Assembly: GCA_017409845.1 (NCBI GenBank)
Contig: JAFQRY010000011.1
Coordinates: forward strand, 124,001-188,000
DNA: 64,000 bases
From: Clostridia bacterium
Lineage (GTDB): Bacteria > Bacillota > Clostridia > Oscillospirales > Acutalibacteraceae
Reading direction: 5' to 3'
A program made the position numbers and the translations under genes. How positions within the stretch are numbered: position 1 is the first letter of the stretch; every line of letters begins with the position of its first letter. The notes beneath the pieces are model-generated. The model worked only from the letters and a program-made list of their open reading frames with translations, searched no databases and was not told the DNA's origin. Of the stretch, positions 40,820-50,209 are shown piece by piece.

Positions 40820-43183
40820 TTATGCCGGTATATATTCAAATGTAAAGCAATGGGATTTGATTGCAAAATCGAGAACATAGCAGCGGAAATCATTGCCTCT
40901 GACGGTTTTGTTGCCTATTCTCACGGTTGTTGCATAGCCGAGATTTTCGTTCATTGATGCATCGTGCTCAACTATTTCAATCCATTCTGCGGGATTATTG
41001 CCGAGAGCGAAATCCTCCCAGCCTTTGCTCTTTGCGTATGAGGTAAGATATTCTCTCATTTCCTCGGCAGTTATCGTTTTGTCGGAAACCATAACCTCCT
41101 CGGGACTTGAAACGCCGCCGCAGAGATAGGGATATTTGTCACCGCCGCCCCATACGCTGTCGGCAGAAGCGGTTTTGCCTGCAGCAGTTGCAAAATAAAT
41201 TGCATTTACGGCAGCACCGTTGCATTCAATGTATTTTGCCTTGGGAGCATCGGTGTCGCTGCTCATTCCGAGCACCGCAAGACATGCCCTGTGGATATCC
41301 GTGCCGATGTATTCATAGCTTTCGGAATAGGCGTGCTTTGATTTTGCAACATCAAAACCGTTGTATTTTGCGAAGGTATAAACGCAGACTACCTGTGCCT
41401 TGAGCGATTCCATGGGGGAATTGTCGCCGATTTCACGGAAGGTTGTTCTGCAGAGATATTCAACAATCGGAATATCCTTGCCGCCGTATTTTATCGTTAC
41501 GGGAGTTGCGGAATCGGTCTTGACGGAAGAGCCGGGATAGTAGTGGGTAAGGATTTCTTCGTATGAGCTGCCGTCTCTTGCCATCTGACGTGCACCGTAT
41601 TGGCTCATTCCCACGCCGTGACCCCAACCGTAAACCTTGAAAACAAAGCTGCCCGTTGATGAGCCTGCGGTTGCCGACTCAACCTTTCCGCCCGTTGCCG
41701 TTGTTGTGGGGGGAACGGTGGCGGTTGGTCTGACGGTGGTTGTTGCTTTGGTGGTTGTGGTTGTCGGCTTCACAGTTGTAGTCGGTTTTGTTGTTGTGGG
41801 TGCTGCGGTCGGCTTTGCGGTTGTTGCAGCCGTTGTGACTGCCTTTGCGGTGGTGGTCACAATATTTTTTATTGTTGTAACGATTTTTGCTGTAGTAAGA
41901 GTTGCGGTTGACTGCATTGATGTTGATACGGCAGAGACTGAAGCTTCGGTCTGGAGTGCAACCGCCTGCATATCGAGAGCCTCCATGTTGCCGTTACCGT
42001 TGCCGTTGTAGCCCATATTTTCATAATAATTATTATCCTGCTGAATAAAATCATAGCCGCCGGCACTTGTTAAATCTGAGGTGTCGGAGTTCTTTTCGCC
42101 GCCGAAAACAACTGCAAGTATAATGCATATGACAACAGCGATTGCTATTCCGACTGCGGTCAGGATTATGGGAAGCTTTGAATTTTTTGCCCATTTTTTT
42201 TGCTTGTCAACGGGAAGGGCGGGATTGACAAGACCTTCAGCACCCGAAAGCTCGCCGAGCATTTCGCAAAGCCTGATAACCGCCGCCGCAACGAGATGTT
42301 TTTTCTCCTCGCCGGGATTGGAATAAACCTTTGCCGCCTTTGCTCTGTCGGAGTCCGCAACGCAGACAATAACAAAATCGCTGTCATCGGTTTTGTCCTT
42401 ATAAATCGGAGAAACGCTTATTCCGAGGTCTGTACCCGCGTTTTCCTTTGAAATTTTTGCACATTGAGCGGTATAATCCTCAATGCTTTCGTCAGGAAGC
42501 CTGTCCCTGAGGGCATTATCCTGAACGAAAACCTCTTCGCAGCCCGGAACGGTTGAAATTGCTGAAATCAGGGGCTTGGAGCATCCGCCGGGAGCAACAG
42601 CAACTCTTTTTCCGTTTGCGATAACGGTTTCAACGCTCTTTCTGAGAGAAGAAATGCTGTTTCCGGAAGATGAAGCGGAGGTCTGAGGTGTTGCATCGGG
42701 GAAAATTGTGCCGAGAAGCCTTGCAAGCCCTGCATCAAACATATATCCGAGTCTTTCGCTGTCAAGCGGAAGAAAAATTACAAGGCTTTTTCCGTGTTCT
42801 TTAATGAATGCGGAATAAAGACCGTCAGCAGATTTGAGAGCCTTTGCTTTTTCGGGGATTGCGGCGTGAAGGTCACGCTCCTTCGGGTCTGCGGGAGCAT
42901 TTTCACCCATGGCGGCAGAGATTGAATTGCTTCTGACTATCTTTGAAGAAACGGTTTTGATCAAGCGGAGCTTCGCATTAAGGAAAACGGAAAGGGGAGC
43001 GGCGGCAACAACAATTCCTCCCTCACGGGTGCAGGAATCAACACCTGCAGCAAAAGCTGCGGCGTTTTCATGGTCATTTACCGTAATGTCGGCGGAAAAT
43101 GCCGTTATCCTTTGTCTGAGATAATCTGCGGCATCCCGTGCCTGGGCGGCACAGAGAGTGCAGATGCTCACCTTTCTGTTCAT
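40820..43183 (-). CDS. SpoIID-domain membrane protein with a degenerate CinA-like cytoplasmic part
   Basis: 787 aa. Residues about 1-310 are cytoplasmic and resemble CinA: a MoCF-like first half, then 180-310 aligning with the CinA C-terminal amidohydrolase (KRVAVAPGGCSKPLIS against KIATAESCTAGYIPKR in the nearby cinA; TDLGISVSPI against ADIGISVTGI). The catalytic Ser region is changed, so activity is doubtful. One membrane segment (about 338-362) and a Thr/Pro/Lys-rich wall-spanning linker (about 430-500) lead to a SpoIID domain (about 512-785; YGWGHGVGMSQYGARQMA, IYFATAAGKTA, VWGGGDKYPYL). SpoIID is a lytic transglycosylase in sporulation; here the likely role is peptidoglycan remodelling. 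ATG 43183 was preferred to GTG 43192. Neighbours: two sortases, then cinA. Confidence 0.88.
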   Translation of the reverse strand: MNRKVSICTLCAAQARDAADYLRQRITAFSADITVNDHENAAAFAAGVDSCTREGGIVVAAAPLSVFLNAKLRLIKTVSSKIVRSNSISAAMGENAPADPKERDLHAAIPEKAKALKSADGLYSAFIKEHGKSLVIFLPLDSERLGYMFDAGLARLLGTIFPDATPQTSASSSGNSISSLRKSVETVIANGKRVAVAPGGCSKPLISAISTVPGCEEVFVQDNALRDRLPDESIEDYTAQCAKISKENAGTDLGISVSPIYKDKTDDSDFVIVCVADSDRAKAAKVYSNPGEEKKHLVAAAVIRLCEMLGELSGAEGLVNPALPVDKQKKWAKNSKLPIILTAVGIAIAVVICIILAVVFGGEKNSDTSDLTSAGGYDFIQQDNNYYENMGYNGNGNGNMEALDMQAVALQTEASVSAVSTSMQSTATLTTAKIVTTIKNIVTTTAKAVTTAATTAKPTAAPTTTKPTTTVKPTTTTTKATTTVRPTATVPPTTTATGGKVESATAGSSTGSFVFKVYGWGHGVGMSQYGARQMARDGSSYEEILTHYYPGSSVKTDSATPVTIKYGGKDIPIVEYLCRTTFREIGDNSPMESLKAQVVCVYTFAKYNGFDVAKSKHAYSESYEYIGTDIHRACLAVLGMSSDTDAPKAKYIECNGAAVNAIYFATAAGKTASADSVWGGGDKYPYLCGGVSSPEEVMVSDKTITAEEMREYLTSYAKSKGWEDFALGNNPAEWIEIVEHDASMNENLGYATTVRIGNKTVRGNDFRCYVLDFAIKSHCFTFEYIPA

Positions 43184-43209
43184 AAATATCACCGTTCCTT
43201 AATTATCAA

Positions 43210-45297
43210 TTACCATCTTGAATCCTCTGCATAGGGATTCTGCTTTTTGTTTACATCGTACCACTTCTGGGGATACTTGGGATTGGGATTATCGTATGCC
43301 TTTGAGGTATCAACGCTGATGCTTTCGCCCTCCCTCTTTTCTCTTGCAACAACAACGATCATTGCTCCGTCGAAGTCGTAAACACATGCCTGAAGGGTAA
43401 GAATCTTATCGTTTTCGTTGATGTCAACGCCTGTTGTGTAAAGCTTTCTCTTGTCGATTTCGCTGATGTAATCTTTGAACTTATCGGTTGAAACATCAAT
43501 GAAGTTATAGGGAAGGAAGTAGCCGTTGTCATCGGATGGCTTTGAGTTTGTGATGAATACGGCATAAACAAACCATGTGTGGTCGCCGAAAATGGTGTTA
43601 CATTCAATAACGGGTGCCTGTGCAAAGCCTTCTTTTGTTCTGTAGTTTTCAAGCATACCGAAAATGTAGTCATCATGGCGCATGTTGTGGCCGTAAACCA
43701 TGGTGTTCTTGTGAAGCGTTCTGAGATTTGACATTCTGTAGTCAAAGAAGGGAACACCGTAGCTTGTATACTTTTTATATATATCTCTCTTGAGATAATA
43801 TTCGTTGTTGTTGCCCTGAGCGATGGGAAGGTTGATGCCGAGACCTTCAATGGTTATCCAGCCTGCGAAATCATTGTTCTGTGCGTAGAGCTGTGCATAT
43901 TTTGCGAGCATTCCTTCGGGGAAGTCGGTTTCGGGATTTTCGCTTTTGATCTGCTCGTTGACAGTTGCTTCCTTATCATGCTCGTCGGAGTTGACGCTCA
44001 TCTGCTCAACAAGTTCATCTGCATCCGACTTGAATCTGTAGGGCTCGATGAAATAAGTATTGATAAGAATTCCGCAGCTTACGATAATTGTGATAATCGA
44101 GAGAGAGAGCACGATTTTTCTGACAACATCGCCTGCGGTAACCTTCTTTTTGCCTTCCTCGGGCTGCTCATCTTTATTTTTCTTTTCTTTTTTGCTTTTC
44201 TTCTTTTTTTCGTCGGAGTCACCGTCATAAAGGTCAGGATCATCCTCGAGAGTCTGAGTGCTCATGGGAGCAGCTTCATAGAGCTTTTCGGGAACAAGAG
44301 CCGCTTTTTCATAGTCAACACCGTCGTCGGGAACGTTAACAACAAAACCGTGGGCTGCCTCGTTGGATTCTTCGTTTTTGTCGGTTTCGTCCGGAAGAGC
44401 TGAAAGCTCCATGTCAAAGGCAGATTCTTCCTCTGAAGTCTGCTCTGAGAAGGGCTCTGCGTTTTCGATGACGGGCTCAGCCATATTGATTTCGGGGAAT
44501 ATGGGTGCAGGCGGTGCTTCGGCGGGCACACTGTCGGAATATTCGAGGTCATCCCAGTCGATTTCATCATCTGTGAATACAACCTCTTCATATTCTTCCG
44601 AAGCATCTCCGACAGTGTCTTCTTCGTAGGATACTGTGTCGGAAACAAGCTGAGAGGCTTCCGAAAGCTCGGTTGCAACGGGCATGATGCCTGCGTTTGT
44701 TTCGATTTCGGTGAGAAGATCGTCATAGCCGGTTTCGCTGCTGCTTTCTGATTTCAGCAGGTCAATCATGCTGAAAATGTCGCTTTTTGCCTTGTCCTCT
44801 TCTCCCATCGCGGCAAGCTCGTCCACGGGAGCGGGATCAAAGAAAGCGTCCTGAGATATTCCGCCGTCAAGGAAGCTGTCTGCTTCGCCGTTGTGCGAAT
44901 CATCGAGAGAAACAACGGGAATATCATCATCAAAATAATCCTCGGGATTCATCCAGAGGGAGTCAAGATTTGTTTCTTCGGGCTCTTCGGGAATTTCGGG
45001 GTCGGAAAGAACTACTTTTGCAGGCTCCGCCTCTGTTGCCGTGAGCACCGACATGGGCTTGGGTACGATGGTTTCGGGGCCGCTGCTCATAATGTCGTCA
45101 TACAGGCTCTGCAGCTCATTTTCAAGGCTTTTTTCGGTTGCCTCGATATCCTCATGGAAGCCTTCAAAAAGAGGAGAGGATTTTGAGCTTTCCTCAAGAA
45201 AATCGGTAAGATTTATTTCTGTTATAGCTTCGTCGTCTGCAATCGAGCTGAGTCCCTCGGGGAGAGACGAAGGCTTTTTCTGATTATCGTTATTCAT
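43210..45297 (-). CDS. Class B sortase with a long acidic cytoplasmic domain
   Basis: 695 aa. Residues 1-360 are a very acidic, low-complexity Glu/Asp/Ser/Pro stretch, then a basic patch (EKKKKSKKEKKNK, 363-375), one membrane segment (about 393-415) and the extracytoplasmic sortase domain. Catalytic residues: H537 in VYGHNMR, C638 in LTLQACVYD, R652 in VVVAREK. TLQAC replaces the usual TLSTC. Sortases join proteins to the wall or to pilins. Typical SrtB is about 250 aa, so the cytoplasmic half is exceptional; a coupling to an intracellular partner is inference. GGAGGGTTAATTTT precedes the ATG. In tandem with a second sortase 14 bases upstream. Confidence 0.93.
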   Translation of the reverse strand: MNNDNQKKPSSLPEGLSSIADDEAITEINLTDFLEESSKSSPLFEGFHEDIEATEKSLENELQSLYDDIMSSGPETIVPKPMSVLTATEAEPAKVVLSDPEIPEEPEETNLDSLWMNPEDYFDDDIPVVSLDDSHNGEADSFLDGGISQDAFFDPAPVDELAAMGEEDKAKSDIFSMIDLLKSESSSETGYDDLLTEIETNAGIMPVATELSEASQLVSDTVSYEEDTVGDASEEYEEVVFTDDEIDWDDLEYSDSVPAEAPPAPIFPEINMAEPVIENAEPFSEQTSEEESAFDMELSALPDETDKNEESNEAAHGFVVNVPDDGVDYEKAALVPEKLYEAAPMSTQTLEDDPDLYDGDSDEKKKKSKKEKKNKDEQPEEGKKKVTAGDVVRKIVLSLSIITIIVSCGILINTYFIEPYRFKSDADELVEQMSVNSDEHDKEATVNEQIKSENPETDFPEGMLAKYAQLYAQNNDFAGWITIEGLGINLPIAQGNNNEYYLKRDIYKKYTSYGVPFFDYRMSNLRTLHKNTMVYGHNMRHDDYIFGMLENYRTKEGFAQAPVIECNTIFGDHTWFVYAVFITNSKPSDDNGYFLPYNFIDVSTDKFKDYISEIDKRKLYTTGVDINENDKILTLQACVYDFDGAMIVVVAREKREGESISVDTSKAYDNPNPKYPQKWYDVNKKQNPYAEDSRW

Positions 45298-45311
45298 AAA
45301 ATTAACCCTCC

Positions 45312-46298
45312 TTAGTTAGCACTGGGCTGCCATTTTTCGGCGTTCTTGTAGGGATTTGTCTGTCCGTTACGGTTATACCAGACCTGGGGTCTGCGGTAAC
45401 CGGGGTTGTCCTTGACGAGAGAAGCATCAATGCTTTCGCTTTCACCCTCGTGAAGAAGTCTGCCGACAACAACAAGTCTTGTGTCAACGCTCTTGCCGTA
45501 GTCATAAATGCAGGTTGAAAGGGTGATTATCTTATCGGTCGGTTCAAGGGAAACGCCTGTATCATAAAGCATTCTCTGCTTTACCTGCTCAATATAGCCG
45601 ACCATGTTGCCTTCGCTCATGTCGGGATAAATGTAGTTGAAGAAATATCCGTTATCATCCTTTGTCTGGGTTGACGAAAGGAAAACAGCACATATCTTAA
45701 ATGTATATTCTTTATAAAGGGTGCTGTATCTGATAATGGGGTTTTTAATGAAATGGTTCATATCTCTGTAGTCATAAAGCGAACGGAACGACTGCTTGGG
45801 AATGCCGTCGGATTTGCCCGTTGTGTGACCGTGGATGACCATGTTTTTTGAAAGATCGGTATCGCTGCAACGATAGTCAAGATAAAGGTTGCCGTAGTTT
45901 GTGTTTGTCGTTTCGGAGGTGTATCTCTCATAGAAATCACGCTTGAGGTAATAATTATTGTCGTCACCCTGAAGAACAGCGGTATCCATTTCCGTTCCGG
46001 GAATCGAAAGCCAGCCGACAAGGTTGTTGTTGATTGAATATGCCTGCTTAAGCTCCTCACGGATGCCCTCGGGGAATGACTGCTGAGCTTTCATGTCGTT
46101 TGAAACAACCGAAGCAAGGGTCTGTGAAAGAGAGTCGGTAACGGTTTCGGCATTCATAACGAATTCCGCCGCCTTTTCGTCAATCTGAATCTGAGTATCG
46201 GGCTCCTTAGTGAAATTCAACACGGAAAGAACCGTCAGAACAGCGGTGACAACCGCAAAAACAGGGCAGAGAACTGCCGCAAGCTTTTTGAAATTCAT
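45312..46298 (-). CDS. Class B sortase
   Basis: 328 aa. N-terminal membrane segment (about 8-28), then the sortase domain: H158 in VIHGHTTG, C263 in TLSTCIYD and R280 in VVVGR. These are the class B residues. The C-terminal tail (DNPGYRRPQVWYNRNG, then NPYKNAEKW) is mirrored in the neighbouring sortase (DNPNPKYPQKWYDVNK, then NPYAEDSRW), so the two are paralogues sharing an uncommon tail. The ATG overlaps the cinA stop by four bases, indicating coupled translation. No sorted substrate with an obvious NPxTN-type signal lies in the window. Confidence 0.95.
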   Translation of the reverse strand: MNFKKLAAVLCPVFAVVTAVLTVLSVLNFTKEPDTQIQIDEKAAEFVMNAETVTDSLSQTLASVVSNDMKAQQSFPEGIREELKQAYSINNNLVGWLSIPGTEMDTAVLQGDDNNYYLKRDFYERYTSETTNTNYGNLYLDYRCSDTDLSKNMVIHGHTTGKSDGIPKQSFRSLYDYRDMNHFIKNPIIRYSTLYKEYTFKICAVFLSSTQTKDDNGYFFNYIYPDMSEGNMVGYIEQVKQRMLYDTGVSLEPTDKIITLSTCIYDYGKSVDTRLVVVGRLLHEGESESIDASLVKDNPGYRRPQVWYNRNGQTNPYKNAEKWQPSAN

Positions 46299-47536
46299 CT
46301 TATTTTCTCCTCTGTATATACTCTGGCAAGATTGAGTGCACGGGAAGCTGTCACATAGCGGTTATATTCCCTGTCGCTCTTGCCTGTTTCAATTTTTTCA
46401 CAAATCTGTCTGTCCTTTGCATCAAGAGCAACGAAGCACAGACCTGCAGGCTTTTCTCCGTCGCCGTCGGGTCCTGCAATACCCGTTACGGAAATTCCGA
46501 TATCCGCACCCGAAAGGCGTCTTATTCCCGCCGCCATTTCTCTTGCGGTTTCTTCGCTGTAAACGCCGTATTTTTCAATTGTAACGGGATTTACGCCGAG
46601 AATATTTATTTTCATTTTGTTTGAATAAGTAACCGCACCGAATTCAAAAATATTGCTTGCCCCCGCGATATCGGTTATTCTTTTGGGGATATAGCCTGCG
46701 GTGCAGCTTTCGGCTGTTGCAATTTTAAGTCCGCTTTCTTTGAGAAGCTCAACAACCCTCTGCTCGATGCTTTCGCTGTCGATGCCGTAAACATATCCGC
46801 CGAGCCTTGATTTTATTTCTTCAATGATGGGAGCACAGAGCTTTTCCGCTTCTGCTTCGCTTTCCGCCTTTGCGGTGACTCTCAGAAGTGCCTCGCCCTT
46901 TTTTGCATAGGGGGCGACGGTGGGGTTTTCGTTTTCAAGCAAATCCGCACACATTTCCGCCATTGCACTCTCGCCTATTCCCATGGTTCTTACCGTGTGT
47001 GACACAATCGCACCTTCGGCATATTCCGCAAGATAGGGGATAACGCTTTCCTGATACATCGGAGCCATTTCATAGGGCGGCCCCGGAAGAATGACAACGC
47101 ACTTTCCGTCTTTTTTAAGACCGAGACCGGGTGCGGTGCCGTGGTTGTTTTCAAAAACCGTTCCGCCGACGGGCACATAAGCCTGACGCAGATTGCTTTC
47201 GGGCATTTCATAGCCCTTCGAGGCAAAATAGCCTTTTATGCCGTCTGCGATTTTTTTATCGAAGGTCAATTCAAAGCCCATGACCTCGCAGCAGACATCT
47301 CTTGTTATATCGTCTGCCGTAGGGCCGAGACCGCCCGTTGCAATAACGATATCGCTTCTGCCGAGAGCGGTTTTAAGGGCTGCGGAAAGTCTTTCGTGAT
47401 TGTCGCCGACGGTGGTGTGACGGAGCACGGAGATGCCGAGTTTTGCAAGCTCGGTTGACAGATATTTTGAATTTGTGTTAAGAATATCGCCGAGCAGAAT
47501 TTCCGTTCCTACGGAAAGTATTTCGCAAACCGACAT
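46295..47536 (-). CDS. cinA: CinA: nicotinamide-nucleotide amidohydrolase / ADP-ribose pyrophosphatase-like
   Basis: 413 aa, full-length two-domain CinA. N-terminal MoCF domain (about 1-170; SVGTEILLGDILNTNSKYL, IATGGLGPTADDITRD) and C-terminal PncC-type amidohydrolase (about 255-410; ATAESCTAGYIPKRIT, VTGIAGPDGDGEKPAGLCFVA). It deamidates NMN for pyridine recycling in other bacteria and is linked to competence in some Bacillota. ATGA overlap with the downstream sortase gene. A diverged copy appears as the cytoplasmic part of the SpoIID-domain protein at 40,820. Confidence 0.95.
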   Translation of the reverse strand: MSVCEILSVGTEILLGDILNTNSKYLSTELAKLGISVLRHTTVGDNHERLSAALKTALGRSDIVIATGGLGPTADDITRDVCCEVMGFELTFDKKIADGIKGYFASKGYEMPESNLRQAYVPVGGTVFENNHGTAPGLGLKKDGKCVVILPGPPYEMAPMYQESVIPYLAEYAEGAIVSHTVRTMGIGESAMAEMCADLLENENPTVAPYAKKGEALLRVTAKAESEAEAEKLCAPIIEEIKSRLGGYVYGIDSESIEQRVVELLKESGLKIATAESCTAGYIPKRITDIAGASNIFEFGAVTYSNKMKINILGVNPVTIEKYGVYSEETAREMAAGIRRLSGADIGISVTGIAGPDGDGEKPAGLCFVALDAKDRQICEKIETGKSDREYNRYVTASRALNLARVYTEEKIR

Positions 47537-47547
47537 AAAAGCTCTCC

Positions 47548-48723
47548 TTAATAAGCATTAATGTGTATGAATCTTGTTCCCTCAACAGCCTCTTTAACGA
47601 GTCTGTCAACCTCAAGAGCCTCCTCGCACTTCTCAACATAATCGAGAGTGGGGCGGGTTTTGGGATGCTTCGGAGTGAATACCGTGCAGCAGTCCTCATA
47701 GGGAAGAATTGAAATATCAAAGGTTTCGATTTTTCTTGAAATCGCCACAACCTCATCCTTATCCATGCCGATAAGCGGACGGAAAACGGGCATTCCGCAA
47801 ACCGCATCCGTGCAGGCAATTGCAGGCATCGTCTGGCTTGCAACCTGTCCCACGCTTTCGCCCGTGATGAGAGCACCCGCATGCTCTCTCTGAGCAATAA
47901 TCTGAGAAACTCTCATCATCATGCGGCGCATGACAACGGTGAAGATATCCTCGGGGCAGTTATCCTTTATCTGCTCCTGAGTTTCGGTGAACGGAACAAC
48001 AAAAAGAGTTATTCTGCCCGAATATTTGCTGACCTGCTTTAAAAGCGAATGAACCTTCTGCTCTGCTCTTTCGCTTGTGTAGGGAGGTGATGCAAAGTGA
48101 ATTGCGATAAGCTCAAGACCCCTTTTTGCCATCATATATGCAGCAACGGGGCTGTCGATACCGCCCGAAATGAGCACGGCTGCTCTGCCTGCGGAGCCTG
48201 TGGGCATACCGCCCGCACCTTTTATCTGAGTGCCGTGGATATATGCATGATTATCTCTGATTTCAACCGTAACGACAAGGTCAGGATTATGAACATCAAC
48301 AATAAGGTGAGGGAATTTACGAAGAAGATATCCGCCCGTTTCCCTGCAGATTTCGGGAGAAGTGAGGGGAAATTTCTTATCGGAACGCTTTGCCTCAACC
48401 TTGAAGCTTCTGATACCGAGAAGCTGGGGAGCCAGGTATTCTTCGGCACTTCTCAGAATTGTTTCCATATCCTTTTCAACGGCGGCTGCTCTCGAAAAGC
48501 CGGCAATACCGAAGATTTTTTCGATTCTGCTGACTGCCTCGTCGAAATCGGCGGAGTCGTCAACGGGCTCTGCAACGATTGTTGACTGAGCAATTGTGAA
48601 ATTGAATTTGCCTGCAGATTCAAGTCTGCGGCGCATATTTTTAACGAGCATATCCTCAAAGGTTCTTCTGTTGAGACCCTTGAGGGCAAGCTCACCGTTT
48701 TTTATAAGAATAACTTCTTTCAT
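47548..48723 (-). CDS. thiI: tRNA 4-thiouridine synthase ThiI (short form)
   Basis: 391 aa. N-terminal ferredoxin-like and THUMP domains (about 1-165), then the PP-loop ATPase with SGGIDSPVAAYMMAKRG. It adenylates U8 in tRNA for sulfur transfer, and supplies sulfur for thiamine in some species. The C-terminal rhodanese domain of E. coli ThiI is absent, as in many Bacillota, where a dedicated cysteine desulfurase hands over sulfur; such a gene is 18 bases upstream. C-terminal segment CCTVFTPKHPKTRP is typical. Operon with cinA downstream (11 bases). Confidence 0.95.
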   Translation of the reverse strand: MKEVILIKNGELALKGLNRRTFEDMLVKNMRRRLESAGKFNFTIAQSTIVAEPVDDSADFDEAVSRIEKIFGIAGFSRAAAVEKDMETILRSAEEYLAPQLLGIRSFKVEAKRSDKKFPLTSPEICRETGGYLLRKFPHLIVDVHNPDLVVTVEIRDNHAYIHGTQIKGAGGMPTGSAGRAAVLISGGIDSPVAAYMMAKRGLELIAIHFASPPYTSERAEQKVHSLLKQVSKYSGRITLFVVPFTETQEQIKDNCPEDIFTVVMRRMMMRVSQIIAQREHAGALITGESVGQVASQTMPAIACTDAVCGMPVFRPLIGMDKDEVVAISRKIETFDISILPYEDCCTVFTPKHPKTRPTLDYVEKCEEALEVDRLVKEAVEGTRFIHINAY

Positions 48724-48741
48724 TTGTTTACCCCGAATAAT

Positions 48742-49875
48742 TTATTTTACCGCTCTTATAACCTTTTTGCCTTCGGCAATTCCCTGAATAAGAGCATCAA
48801 CTTCCTGAATTGTTGTGTATCTTGAAAAGCTTATGCGAACGGGACTGTCGAGCCTTCTGCGGTCAAGACCCATCTGCATGAGAACATGGCTCTTTTTGCC
48901 CTTTGAGCATGCCGAACCGCTTGAAACGCATATTCCTCTTTCGGAGAGGAAATTGAGCATCGGCTCGGATTTGATTCCGAGAACGGAAACATTGGTCACA
49001 TAGGGCAGGGCATCAGGGGGCGAGTTGATAACAACGTCGCCGAGCTCCGTGAGCTTTTCGACCATATAATCCCTGAGCATTTTTATGTGCTCAAGCTCTT
49101 TCTGCGTGTCGGGCAGGGCTCTTGCCGCTGCGGCAAAGCCTGCGATTGCGGGCATCGCTTCGGTGCCCGGGCGGATTTTGCTTTCCTGCTCTCCGCCGAA
49201 GGTTCTCGGATTGATTTTAACACCCTTGCGGATGTAGAGTGCACCGACACCCTTGGGACCGTGAATTTTGTGGGAGCTGACCGTCATAAGGTCAACGCCG
49301 AGTGCGGAGGGCTTCACCGGCATTTTTCCGAACGCCTGAACTGCATCGCAATGGATGAGAGCAGGTGAGCGTGCCATCATTGCGGCTCTTTTTGCCGCCT
49401 GAACGGGCATTATTGTTCCCACCTCGTTGTTGACAAGCATCATCGTTATCAGAATCGTGTTTGAATTGACGGCGGAAAAAAGCTCACGCTCATTGATTCT
49501 GCCGAAGCTGTCAACCTTAAGCTTTATAACCTCAAAGCCCTCGTTTGCGAGCTTATCGAGAGTTTCGTCTATGCTTGAATGCTCAACCGCCGTTGAAACT
49601 ATTCTTTTACCCATGCGACGCATGCGGTGAGCCGCACCGATAACGGCAAGATTGTTGCCTTCAGTACCGCCCGAGGTAAAGAAAATCTCTTCGGGTCTGC
49701 AGGAAAGACATTTTGCTATTGACTCTCTTGAGCTGTCAAGCAGCTCCTTTGCGGCATTTCCCGAACGGTGGAGAGAGGACGGATTGCCCCAGCAGACCGT
49801 CATTGCATCGGTGACTGCCTTAACCGCTTCACAGCAGGGTGCGGTTGTTGCACTGTTATCAAAATAGGCTTCCAT
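48742..49875 (-). CDS. Cysteine desulfurase (NifS/IscS-like)
   Basis: 377 aa, PLP enzyme taking sulfur from Cys to an active-site persulfide. Seen: AVEHSSIDETL, HCDAVQAFGK (Asp contacting PLP), SSHKIHGPKGVGALY (Schiff-base Lys), GGEQESKIRPGTEA and the catalytic Cys in SSGSACSKGKKSH. Slightly short against IscS (404), typical for the NifZ-type desulfurase paired with ThiI in Bacillota. AGGAGGAAAGACGCAGA precedes the ATG. First gene of the 49,875-40,820 minus-strand run (desulfurase, thiI, cinA, sortase, sortase, SpoIID protein). Confidence 0.95.
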   Translation of the reverse strand: MEAYFDNSATTAPCCEAVKAVTDAMTVCWGNPSSLHRSGNAAKELLDSSRESIAKCLSCRPEEIFFTSGGTEGNNLAVIGAAHRMRRMGKRIVSTAVEHSSIDETLDKLANEGFEVIKLKVDSFGRINERELFSAVNSNTILITMMLVNNEVGTIMPVQAAKRAAMMARSPALIHCDAVQAFGKMPVKPSALGVDLMTVSSHKIHGPKGVGALYIRKGVKINPRTFGGEQESKIRPGTEAMPAIAGFAAAARALPDTQKELEHIKMLRDYMVEKLTELGDVVINSPPDALPYVTNVSVLGIKSEPMLNFLSERGICVSSGSACSKGKKSHVLMQMGLDRRRLDSPVRISFSRYTTIQEVDALIQGIAEGKKVIRAVK

Positions 49876-50051
49876 TCTGCGTCTTTCCTCCTGTCGGCAC
49901 TATACCCATTATAATAATCATATTTAAAACATTATACACTATTTTTCCTCCGGTTGCAATATTTTTTTATATTTATTATAAATATACAATATATAGAGGG
50001 AAAAACACGGATTATCGGTTTGCAATAACATTATATGCCGATGCGGTGATA

Positions 50052-50081
50052 TGGTTTAATTGGCAGTATACAATTAAACCA
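50052..50081. repeat. Perfect 11-bp inverted repeat
   Basis: TGGTTTAATTG, 8-base spacer, CAATTAAACCA. No T-run on either side, so it is not a standard terminator; it could be an operator or a cruciform. Confidence 0.6.
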
Positions 50082-50209
50082 CATTTTATTTAACAGAAAT
50101 GATTATGTTTGTTAACAGTTTTTAAAAAATCGAAGATTATAATATGAATTGAATTTGTTAATGTTTTATGTTATTATACTTTTATCAACAGTTGATTTTT
50201 GGTTGTTTC

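Noticed and set aside
41637-42011. Val-rich 124-codon plus-strand frame
   Set aside because: Reverse complement of the Thr/Pro-rich linker of the SpoIID-domain protein.
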